64,000 nucleotides of DNA from assembly GCA_022453515.1 (NCBI GenBank), contig JAJNNY010000083.1, positions 1 to 64,000 on the forward strand, given 5' to 3'. Source of the DNA: Astrocystis sublimbata. Lineage: Eukaryota; Ascomycota; Sordariomycetes; Xylariales; Xylariaceae. Position 1 is the first letter of the stretch; each line of letters opens with the position of its first letter. Below are positions 22,411 through 32,799 of the stretch, piece by piece. The position numbers and the translations under genes were made by a program. Under the pieces are notes generated by a model. The model had not been told where the DNA came from. It ran no database searches and was given only the letters and a program-made list of their open reading frames with translations.

Positions 22411-23542
22411 ACACAGATGAATATTGACAGTAGAATGGAGGGTTGACGGTGTAGCAAAATGTCCGAAGAAAAACTGCTAACTGATTATCAAGTATGCTAG
22501 ATATACTTACACTTACTCACGCTGAATCTGTACTACACCAGCCATGATGAGCGAGTTCCCCGACCGACATCTCAGGGCTGTGCTAACCAGATGTTACATA
22601 TTGCCACCCAAGTCATATATTTAGTGTCGGATACATATTTCTTGCACATGCTCACGCTCGGCCAGGACTCGATGGCCTACAAGAAAGCTGGTTGTGTGTT
22701 GCCTGTGTAACGAAGCAAGGGGAAAGCGCTGTGCCAGGGAAGATGCGTTCGGTATCATCTGTCACAACAGGCCCTAATTATAGTAGCACAGCCTCCACAC
22801 ATTATACAGAGCATGGCAGAGGCGATTCAATCAATGCTATGAAAACCATGAGCGTGATAGGATGGCGGCCACTGTAGACAGTATCTTCGATATTGAATGT
22901 TGCAACAGTAAGACAGCATTCACATCCTACTTGATCTTGGCACGGTATCATTCGAGCACACGGCATTGTACTGTAGAGAAATACTACATCGCAGTCGAAT
23001 CCGTGAAGCTGCTCCTCCAAATGCCACCCACCTCTACGTCCCTTAAGTACCAATAGGGTGGTTGGCAGGTTGTTGCATTGCATCTCCAGCTGCGGTTAGA
23101 CCGTTGGAAGTTCCAATTCCAGTGTCGGACCGAGGTGGAGCAAATAATAGTCGAGACGGCTTTCCGTGCAAGTACCAGGAGGGGTCTCATCTATTTTTCC
23201 CTCCATCTCGACAGATCTTGGTCTTCATCGAAATAACATCAGCCGGAAGATAATCACGGAGGCCTCAGTGAACGTCAAATTATATCAGATTCGAAAAGTT
23301 GCAATGGCACTATGCCTATCATGTCCGAACCCAGAACCTTGGGTATCAATATCTGCTACATTGTGCATATTATCACGCAGATCAAATGAACGAGCGGCCA
23401 CTGTGAATTAGACACAAGAACACCTGCGCCTGTAATTTTCCTAAGTATAATTTTTCTCTGCATACGGCCCTTAAACTCATTGTCAAAATACTCCCAATGT
23501 CCCTGGCCCCAATACCAAACTGGCATTTAATTATATCATAGG
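22411..23542. other. Gene-free 1.1 kb
   Basis: Upstream region of the rhodopsin-like gene followed by AT-rich sequence. Only short ORFs under 95 codons, without motifs. Confidence 0.4.
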
Positions 23543-24662
23543 TCAATCAATGTCGCTTGGAGGATCATAGACACAGAAAGGACAACTGTCGCCCAAGATC
23601 CTCCCATACCCCGGGTAGGTCTCTTGTGGCTCAATGCATTGTTCCTGTTGCCAAAGTCCAAATATGTACTGCAAAGCACACTTGAACTGTCCGTGATAAT
23701 ATTCTCGGTCATTGGTTACAAGCTCTTCTTCATTGTACTCCAAATTGGTATCCACTGCAGTGATGTACGGTATGTACATCGTTTGGCTGCTGTCTGGTGA
23801 GCTCTAGGATCGTGGCATCGAAGACCGACATTCGACTTCTTTTGCAGGCGGTCCATAGACACGGAGCATGGATTGTATGCTTTCGCGATCAGCCATTAAG
23901 CATACCCAGACGTCTTCTAACCCAAACCCAGGTGGGAAGGTCGTTGCTGCGAAATCTTGATGAAGACTTCAGCTGCGTTAGCACCTGTGTTGCGCTATAG
24001 TGGGAACCACACTCACGTTCGAACTTCACAGGGGCCTTTTCCGTCTAGTTTGTCCCGATTGTCGATCCAGTGCCAGGAAACGTCGTCCCGATTTATCTCT
24101 CCACATACATAGTACTTTCGCTCCAGAAACATGTCCCAGCATGTCTTGTAGAGCGCGAAGAGCTGGTCGCTAGCATAGTCGACGCGGTAAATGGGGCATC
24201 CAGCACTTTCCACATGTAATTGAGACTTTAGATCAATAGGATCGAAGGGTCCGCCCCGTTTGTCGAGTTCTTCCTTGACCACGTCAAGCTCGTTATCATG
24301 GGCAAGAGCGTTGAGCAAGAAGATTGTCTACCGTACTGTTAGATTACAGACCCAATATGGATGCAGGTACGCTGGTGACATGCATGCAGGGGCAACGAAA
24401 AATACTCTGCATTAGAGCAATATCTCAATCTCTTCCGATTCCAACCCTCATGTGGAGCGAGAATAGCATCGATGAGTCTTCGTGTCCAGTCAGATTTTCC
24501 TACCCACCATACTTCAGGGTATATCGTTTCGATGGCCGACTTCAAGCTTTGGATACTCTCAAGTGTCCACTCTTGAACTGGTGGAAGTGCAGCGAGAGCA
24601 GATTGAAAGTCTTCATCTGCTTTGAGCTTATCATCTGCCCCGGGTTGCTGTTCCATCGTCAT
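23543..24662 (-). CDS. Uncharacterised multi-exon protein (exon model partly unresolved)
   Basis: Exon 1 starts at 24662 (MTMEQQPGADDKL) and carries LPPVQEWTLESIQSLKSAIETIYPEVWWVGKSDW. Exon 2 (about 24326-24025) carries LLNALAHDNELDVVKEELDKRGG, VDYASDQLFALYKTCWDMFLERKYY. Exon 3 (from about 23963) reads TTFPPGFGLEDVWVCLMADRESIQSML. A last exon ends at 23543 with MYIPYITAVDTNLEYNEEEL and FGLWQQEQCIEPQETYPGYGRIL. The exon 2-3 join by a GTGAAG donor and a TTTCGCAG acceptor keeps frame, and so does the exon 3-4 join (GTGTCT...ACCAG). The exon 1-2 join has no GT donor in the right phase; only a GCATGT donor works. The gene is therefore either using a GC-AG intron or frameshifted. No family recognised. 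Confidence 0.45.
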
Positions 24663-25488
24663 TGCGACTCGGACTCGTAAGAAAATTAAAAACTGGGAAT
24701 TCGGAAAGATATTGTCTTAAAATTGGGATAGAATCGCAAATTCGTAGGCAACAGAGAGCAGCGTATAGATACTTATAAGACTGTGTGCTGATTACTTACG
24801 TGAGTGGGTGATTAGGCACCAATGTCACAGGGAGTTTGCTTACTACGGCTCTTCAAGCCACACTTGGTCCCATTGGCTGCACCTCCTAGTAGTATCTATG
24901 TTTCCTCCTATTCTCATAGCACTGCAAGATTGGAGGACTATATATTCAATTCAAATATGTGACCTATGCTACTCATCCGTGATTAGGTACATACTTAAGT
25001 CTCTGGTCAAAATGATGACTGCTTTACCTTACATGTCACGATATATCGATATATTTACGGGCTAGCACCATAAAAATCACCAAACATCTATTCACTGACT
25101 CATCTATTCATCAAGATGTGATTGCAGGACGGAGCTAAATGTGCAACGAAAGCTTGCTACCCTATGCAACCCTGCAGGATCCTTTATCTCTTAGCTTCAT
25201 ATAATACAGCAATATAAGCAAGACATGCTTCATGCATTAAATGTTCGATAACGAGGTCGCATAATGAAGCTGAATCTCATTCGGCGACGGTAAATGAGGG
25301 GGGAGAGAGTGTCTGAGCGTGTTGGAGTAGGTTTTTCAATGGGTGTTCAACCTCCCTGCAGACATCGCTAGTCAATTCTATTTAAGTACTCCTGTCCTCT
25401 GTCCATATCCAGTATTTTGAATCATCCCAAGCTACCATCTTTCAGCCCTCAGAATTACTAGCTTTAACAGCAGACCGCCAAATCCACA
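24663..25488. promoter_or_regulatory. Divergent intergenic region
   Basis: 826 bp between the uncharacterised minus-strand gene and the CmcJ/NvfI-type gene. AT-rich; nothing else seen. It must contain the promoters of both. Confidence 0.45.
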
Positions 25489-26578
25489 ATGGAGTCATGC
25501 CAAGCTTCTATGAAGTTCATCGTTGACGATCCTCTCCATGAGTCCGAGAAGCCATACCTCTTATATCGACCAGAGAATGAAGGAGGGGTTCGTACTAACA
25601 TCTTGTTCTATTATCAAGATGTGCCAGCGCGGAATGCCCGGGGGTTTGAAGGCCAATTCAGTCTCGCAAAACATGGATTTCAGTGGATGTCCAGACCGTC
25701 ATCAGTGCGAGCTCTGCCCACGACCGAGCAGTACATTCACGACATGCTGGCGGAATCTATGAAGATCATAGAAAAAGAGCTTCCTGCCGACAAAGTCATT
25801 GGATATGATTGCAGAGTGAGTTTGAACAGTATTTGGCACCCCAAGCTGTTGGCATAGTCGTGCTTAGCTTCTTAGCTTCGTCGGAACGTCTCCGCATCCC
25901 AAATTTTGGGCGACTGCAGAAACCGGACTACACCTGTTACCTCCGCGTTGGAGGCACATGTCGGTATGATGACTAGGTCATTTCCTTTTCGCTGCAGCTA
26001 GTCTTCTTAACCTCGTTATTTTCAGATCAAACACCGGACGGTGCATGGAGAAGGGTCATGAGGCACCTGCGCGACGATGAAGCCGAGTTGATGGCTGCTG
26101 GTTCATGGAGGGTCCGTATTGTCAAGTAAGTTCAGTTCTCCCTAAGCTACAGCAAACACCGCTGACACTTAGACTTGGAGTCTTTGGAGACCCCTATACC
26201 ATCCTGTGGTGGACTCAGCGCTTGCAGTGTGTGACTTCAACACTGTATCCCCAAGCGATCTGGTCGCTACAGATCATGTAAACTCTGATTACCACTCAGA
26301 GATATACTACATGAAGTACAATCGAGAACAACAGTGGTATTGGCTTCGCGAGCAGACACCGGATGAGGTACTCATGTTCATCACTTTCGACTCTGACAGC
26401 GGAAGCGATGCGAAATGTAAGTTTTGAACGAGTGACTATGGGAAAAACATTCTGACATGACTGTAAAGACTGTCCCCATGTTGCCTTCCAAGACCCAACA
26501 ACAACGAACAATGGACCGATTAGAGAGAGTATCGAGGTCAGGGCTATGATTTTCAACGAGTCAAACGATGGGTTTTGA
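25489..26578 (+). CDS. CmcJ/NvfI-family hydroxylase/desaturase-like oxidoreductase
   Basis: 286 aa from five exons: 25489-25815, 25876-25963, 26026-26125, 26181-26416, 26469-26578; all phases close. The spliced protein carries the family's landmarks in order: RTNILFYYQDVPARNARGFEGQFSLAKHGFQW, the IGYDCRLRRN join, EAHVDQTPDGAWRRV (the H-x-D metal-ligand region), RIVNLWRPLYHPVVDSALAVCDF, WYWLREQTPDEVLMFITFDS, YCPHVAFQDP and ESIEVRAMIF. The family contains non-heme-iron-like tailoring enzymes of fungal metabolite pathways and the bacterial cephamycin protein CmcJ. The acceptor of intron 3 is an unusual TTGGAG, but only it restores the NLWRPL motif. No other cluster gene lies next to it. Substrate unknown. 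Confidence 0.85.
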
Positions 26579-26741
26579 GAGTATAAGTCTCGAGATGGCG
26601 GGGCGCGAAATACATGGACATGTGCTGTTGTATTTCTTGATTTCCCAGAGAAAGAAATTTCAATTGAATATGTCATCACAAGGAAACTTTGCTCCTGAGC
26701 TCTGCGACTGCGCATTCCAACCACCCACGGGGATCAAGATC

Positions 26742-26831
26742 CACGAGTAATTTGCGGGATCTCGTTCTTGAGGCAAATCATGCTGCCACGAGTGATCTGC
26801 GGGGTCTCGTTCTCGAGTCGAATCATCCCGT
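26742..26831 (+). repeat. Two diverged 45-bp tandem units
   Basis: Two adjacent 45-bp units, each starting CACGAGT and containing TCTCGTTCT. Several differences are transitions (TAATTT/TGATCT, GGGA/GGGG), as expected from RIP-like or deamination decay of a tandem duplication. Lies about 160 bp downstream of the CmcJ-like gene. Confidence 0.7.
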
Positions 26832-29800
26832 CTGACAATCCGGCCGAGAATGCTGGAGTCGGCACCGTGTGGAAGTGCATCCAAGGCTGAACCTTCCCGT
26901 CTGTCACTTGCGCCTTCGTCATCATGACATCTCGCAGCGACATGCTAGCCTTTTGGGTTTTCATTAATTGGAAAGTCCTCGTGAAGGATGTCACACGGGT
27001 CACTTCTGGGCTACCCAAATAGGAAGCCTACGCGCCCTAAACTCTGAATATATAGACGATTGGATCAGAGCTACGGATCTGGAAGGTCATGAGGACCTCC
27101 GTATGCAGGCGACAGCCAACAGGCATAAGTGAGGCGCTGCCGCAGACCCGAGGGAGGTCCGAAGCCGGCCTCGAGGGCTGCCAGAAGGAGCATAAATAGA
27201 AGGGATTCCTCCAGCCTGGAGTAGAGGCTTTAGGGGGACATGGACCCTTTTGTGCCCTAGAGAATTATTAGCTAAATTGAAGACTATTCCAAGCCCTAGA
27301 AATCTAGCCCTTGTTACAAAGGAGGCCGGTGATCCATTTTTGGAGTTGGGGGTATTGTCTGCTGACTTTCCTAGTGATTATCTTCCTTAGTATCGCATGG
27401 TTGCTTGTGGTAATGGAGTTGACTTGATCTTAACATACTTTATCGTTGTCTTGGTTTAAGTGCCGAGTAGGATTGGGTTCATTGAAATCCGTGTTGTTGA
27501 TGAAGGGAGATTGAGAGACTGCGAGCGTGGACTGGATGACGACTTTTATAGTCCACGCTTCTCAAGGAAGCTCAAGTACATCTATTTGCCGAAAAGAAAG
27601 CCAACTATGTCATCATAAATCACATCCCGATATCTCAGACGAATCACTGTCTAGTCGCTCTACTTCGTATTATCTTGGTTTGCCCTATTGCACCACTGCC
27701 CGCTCGAACGTGCCCCCTTTACGAAGATGGATGCTTTAGAAACTGGCTGAGAATGGTTGCAATAGTCCCACATCAAGTCTGGTGACCTCAATTTACTAAC
27801 CATGTTCGAAGGCTCTCAATACTATATTCATATAACCGTATTCAACTATTGGCGTGGCAGGCCTTGACACACGCATGGCTCACATCAATCCTTACTACGA
27901 TATTCAAGCGATACCATACTTGCATACATACTTCTCGGTAGTTTTCGGCCCTTCTCCTGACCCCTTTCCGAAATATTGCGAGGGTGCAATATTGGGTGGC
28001 GCTATACGCTTGTACTGCTCTTCAGACTCCTATCCTTGCAGCGCGCCCTTGATTTCCTGCGCTCTTTGGAGACACCGGTCAGCCTCTTTAGACACACCGG
28101 TCAGCCTCTTTAGACACACCGGTCAGCCTTATTGAACGCACCGGTCAGCCTTAATTAGACGCACCGGTTAGCCTTCTTGGACACACCGGTCTGCCTCTTG
28201 GAAGCACCTCTATGCTTCATTTTCATTTAAGTTTTTTATCTCAAATTCATCGGCCCTAGATTACGAAGCTTCTGCATTTCTTCTGGTTTGTTGTCAACCT
28301 CACCCCTATCATGCTTTCCTGTTGCATTCAATCTGCCATTGTCCTGCTTCATCGCAACCAGTCTCTACACCAGTGTGCAAGATCATGTTGTGGCTTCAGA
28401 GTTGGTTTTTAATAACAATTTCTAGAAGTCCTTCGCTCCGAACTCAACACAGCCAAACACGAAAGTATTTGCAGATAGGTTAGGATGCACCTTGAAGATA
28501 TGTTCCCATGTGTTGTATGTCCGCGGGGATTAACCCTTTCGAGTCGAAATGATGTCGTCTAGTTGACGGTCGACGAAGGCAACTTATCGCTTGCACTTGA
28601 ATCGGTTAATGCAGCTGCAATGAAACCTTAGCGAGGGGCAAATACGTTGCGATGCTATAGGTGTCATCGCCGAAAACCCTCACTAACGGGTTGCTCTCCC
28701 CCTCCCGGTGAAGGTTTTGGTCTCGGTAGCTTATCCTATCGAATGAAGCCAGCCCTTGCTCATGGATCTTGTGTAAAGGGTGCATCCTTTTTAATGCATG
28801 CTTCGTGTCAGGTTTATCTGTATGGCTCTGTCCAGATATTATCCAAGCGACATTTCGTACGACACTATGGCCATTATGGAATCGCACTGTTGTTGTTGTT
28901 GTTGACATTCACGAGTTCCTTGTGACTAGCTGACAAATACCTCACCTGTATGTCTATAGTGTAATTAAAGATTTGGAAAGACTAGTGGCCCATTTTGGGT
29001 TTCTCCTCGATAACTTGGTTGTTCAACGAAGTAGTATAGAGCAGCAAATCTTGACCTTGGCATGCTTTCTTTGCTGTTTTCATCAAACTCACAGCATGAA
29101 GCAACCATTCATTCCCGTGCAGATACCTATAGGCTGTTGGAAAGGAGGCGGGAAGAATTGGAGTATAATAGGGGGGCACCAGCCGAAATATACAAAAATT
29201 AGACGCGTGCATGACTACACAATGCTGTGTGTCTTGAAGAGAGTATCGATATGGTAGTCGAATAGATTCATGGGTAATAGACCTTGATTAATGTACTAGC
29301 CGAATGTCCTCGCTGTACATGTCGAGGACCTCATTAATAGCTTGACCAAGTTGAATGATTACTTCGTGCCCAGGCTATAATGTGCAGTGAAACACGTCTT
29401 CAATTCTGCATAGCTGTTAGGAATAGCTTAATCGGAAGCCCTCCCAATCTTGGTGACAAATGTTTAGCTGCGGCCAGCTAAGCTTTGGTGTAGCGATCGC
29501 GTCCGATCGCCTTTTGGAGATACCCATTCCACGATTACATCAAATACCATGGTCTCCAGGGATGCCAGAGACGGGTCACATATCTCTCGTCTGCTCGCCA
29601 TAAGAAAAGATATTTGAAGGCATAAAGGGTGGTGGCCGGTCATCCTCAGGATGTGAAGTATCAGGGCGGTGACCAATTTCTTTCGGTTATTTGATGTGAT
29701 TACATACCTAGGTAATTAGTCGGTACTGGCACACCGAAGGTATCGCTTTGACCAGGGGACAACATGTCGTTCCTTAGTACCCTGTTAAAGGGAAGAAAAC

Positions 29801-30335
29801 CACCTGCAGGCAGTAGGTAGGAGTCTAACAGTTAACTGGCAGCTATTAGAGACAATGGTTTAATGACATGTTATCAGATTCAATGACAACGCTCACTCAA
29901 TAAACGCTTGACACATACAGGAGAGTAAGCTGAAGAGTCTTCAAAGGTGAAGGTCAAGCTGTTCAAAGAGATATGTTATATTCATTGCGATTTGATTCTT
30001 AAAGCTACGCACTACTGTGTCTCCCCCTATCCAGCCCGAACTACCCTGAAGAATGCAACTTCTGGGCAGACCAAGGCGTCTGGTCCCCACCCTCGGTCGT
30101 ACACACACTCCCTTACATTACACTCCCTTGCTTCCCACTTGATACCTATCTTATAAGTTACAAGTCCCAACCCGACCTGATTTTGTCCCGAACACACCCT
30201 TTCTTCCCTTCTGATCCGCCTGCGAAAGTACCTAGGTATATATCAAAGTTAGATCGAAAACGCGGCGCCATCTCCGCTGTGATCGCAACCATTGCCATCA
30301 CTGCATTCGTGCGAGAAGGCAAGCGTCTGTTCAAC
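26832..30335. other. 3.5-kb gene-poor stretch
   Basis: I find no supported protein gene. GC-richer sequence at about 27080-27260 has a CATAAATAGAAG TATA-like word and may be a remnant of a mobile-element end, but I found no repeat partner. A 22-bp minisatellite lies at 28073-28204. The rest is AT-rich with short ORFs only. The last 150 bases are the probable promoter of the amidase gene. Confidence 0.45.
28073..28204 (+). repeat. 22-bp minisatellite, about six copies
   Basis: Units of 21-23 bp beginning CACCGGTCAGCC. The first two are identical, the later ones diverge at their 3' halves (CTTTAGACA, TTATTGAACG, TTAATTAGACG, TTCTTGGACA). Each unit contains a CACCGGT palindromic core (ACCGGT). 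Not within a supported gene. Confidence 0.9.
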
Positions 30336-32120
30336 ATGGGGGATTATTCTGGGAAACAACTGAATCCGCAAAGCGGCAAGCATTTTGATTACTCCATCCC
30401 AATAGGTTCATCCGCGTCAAAGGTCCCAAGCCTTCAAAATGCGACCATCGCTGAACTTTCCAGCCTACTTGAGAATGGTTCAATAAAGTCTGCCGACCTT
30501 ACCAAGGCCTATCTTGCCAGGATTGATGAGGTCAATGAATACTTTCGAGCCGTCATTGAGACTAACCCGGACGCTGTCGAAATTGCTCGGGTCCTGGACC
30601 TGGAACAAACCACAACTGGCAGGCGTCGCGGGTAAGCTGCAGGCACTCATGATATCGTCTCTTGTATGAAGCTGACTGGGACTGTAGTCCATTACACGGT
30701 ATCCCCATCCTGATCAAAGACATCTTCAACACCAAAGACTCTATGGAGACAACTGCAGGTGCCCTGTGCCTATTGGGTGACAGAACGCATAAAGATGCAG
30801 CCGTTGTTGCAAAACTTCGTGCCGCGGGAGCCGTGATCCTGGGGAAGACAAACATGTCCGAATGGGGGAACGTGCGCACTGTCAACGGGGGAAGTGGATG
30901 GTCTGCCCGTGGAGGACTCACTCGGGGCGCGTATGTTGAGAACATGAAAGCAAGTGGCAGCAGCTCTGGATCGGCTGTGTCTGCAGCGCTTGGCCTCGCG
31001 GCCGCGTGCGTTGGTGCCGAGGTAAGTCGTCGAAAAGCCCGTCATGGGCTTGGTACCAGCATACTCAACTGACATTGTTTCGAAAAGACCGATAGTAGCA
31101 TCATCTCGCCATCGTCTAGAGCAAATGTCGTTGGTCTTAAGCCCACGTATGGCCTCATTTCCTCTGAAGGTGCCATACCGGTAGCCTGGAATCAAGACAC
31201 CCCGGGTCCTATCGCCAGGACCGTAGCTGATATAGCTTACCTTCTCGATGTGCTGGCCGAGCAGCCAAATGGCTCGGTCAACAATTACGCGACATCTTTT
31301 CCTGGGCGGGACCTCTCAGGCTTTCCGACTGCGGACGATGAGAATTTGCAGGCTTTCCAGGGAGCTTTGCATGTACTAAGTGATGCCGGAGCCGTTCTTG
31401 TCCCCGATATAGCCTTTGAGGGTTTCGTAAAGTACAAGGAGCTCTCGCGCGATGAGCGGAACTATGCTATGCTGGGAGCATTCAAACATGACATAGCCAA
31501 TTATGTCAAAGGACTACACGAGAATCCCCAACACCTCACCGGCCTGGATGATATCATTCAGTTGTCACAGAGAGACCCCCGGGAGGGGTACCCTTCAAGA
31601 GGCATCGACATATTCGAAACGGCACAAAGGATAGATCTAGACGGGCAAGATTATAAAGAAGCGCTGGAAAGAAATGTGTACTTTGCTGGGGTCGGCGGCT
31701 TACCAGGGCTACTCGAAACCTATAACCTTGACATGATCGCTGTCCCAGCAATGCAAGGCCCCTCAGTGACATTTGCTGCAAGGGCGGGGGCGCCAGCTAT
31801 CGTGGTTCCCCTCGGGAGATACTCAGACAAAGCCACTCTAAAGTGTTTAACTAGCGGCCCAGATCATTACGTGGATGTAGCGCCTAATGTGCCGTAAGTG
31901 TTTTTTCCGCTTTGTCACTTTTTAAATAAGATAACAACTCAGTCCACTTCAGCGTCATTCTCTGACAAAGTACGGTAGATTCGGCATCAACTTCGTGGGC
32001 GGAAAGTGGTCCGAAGCTAAGCTCTTGAGGGTGGCCAACGCGTTCGAACAAGCGACCCAAGTCAGAGAATCCATCCCTCTCTTCAATCCACCCAAGACCG
32101 AGCTTTCTGGGTATAACTAG
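30336..32120 (+). CDS. Amidase signature-family amidase
   Basis: Hydrolyses an amide to acid and ammonia; the exact substrate is not predictable. Four exons: 30336-30631, 30688-31021, 31088-31893, 31943-32120; 537 aa. Catalytic triad visible: Lys in PILIKDIFN (residue about 109), the cis-Ser in TDSSIISPS (about 213) and the nucleophile Ser in that same segment, preceded by the glycine/serine loop GSSSGSAVSAALGLA. KPTYGLIS and QDTPGPIARTVADIA are further family motifs. The ATG at 30336 was chosen; the open frame continues upstream without another ATG. A hydrophobic segment upstream of the chosen ATG (ISAVIATIAITAFV) could belong to the protein if an upstream exon exists. Confidence 0.9.
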
Positions 32121-32653
32121 CAAAGTATGAGATACATGTGTCAAGTGGTTTTGCACCAGAATGAAGAAATATAGCAGTTGTCACGTAGCCAAGTAAAATA
32201 ATAGGGGTCAGTGTCAAATCTATTGATTCCTGGGCTCTCCTATATAGTGGGAGTCGCCCAGTCCTTATATACACGGATTTCACACCTAAGTAGCCCTCTG
32301 TAAGGGAGCCCCTTGATATTTCGTGCTACACATGGACAAAGTATCGGTGCCATAAAACCACAGCCTTGACCCATTTCCGTCTTTACTTTTACTTCTTCAA
32401 TTATGCTATCATTCTTATCGTCGTTTTAGTTTATTTTCCCTTGTCTAGCAGCCGGTCCTTCTACTACTACATTACTGCTGTTCAGATTGACATGTTCCCC
32501 TGGCATTGTTGTCATTAGTTGAACCCTTTCTTTGCCTCTTGAACAGCAGCTTACACACTATTCGTTACTCGCGTATGTTTTTCTGAGGTGGTGTGTATAT
32601 CTTTGACGAGATGGAGTTGTATAATGTGAGTTATCGGCTCAACACCTGTTATA
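32121..32653. other. Flank between amidase and transposon
   Basis: Holds the amidase 3' UTR and then AT-rich, CT-rich sequence up to the TA target site of the transposon. No gene seen. Confidence 0.4.
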
Positions 32654-32699
32654 AGCAAAACCCCTGCATCACGAACCCCTGCCATCGCGAACCACCCCC
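32654..32699 (+). repeat. Left 46-bp terminal inverted repeat
   Basis: Begins AGCAAAACCCC next to a TA dinucleotide and matches the reverse complement of 35027-35072 along 46 bases. Confidence 0.92.
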
Positions 32700-32799
32700 C
32701 GGCCACCTACGCGCACAACTTCTAAAGCTATTTACGCTACAAACACTTTGTTTTTGATACTGTTTTCGGCGTATTCGTTGTTTTTAAGTATTTCTAACC

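Noticed and set aside
26734..27018. 94-codon minus-strand ORF with an internal repeat
   Set aside because: It begins with TTG, not ATG. Its apparent protein repeat is only the 45-bp tandem duplication. No motif.
27080..27320. Possible retrotransposon LTR
   Set aside because: It has a TATA-like word and GC contrast but no defined TG...CA ends, target-site duplication or second copy in the window.
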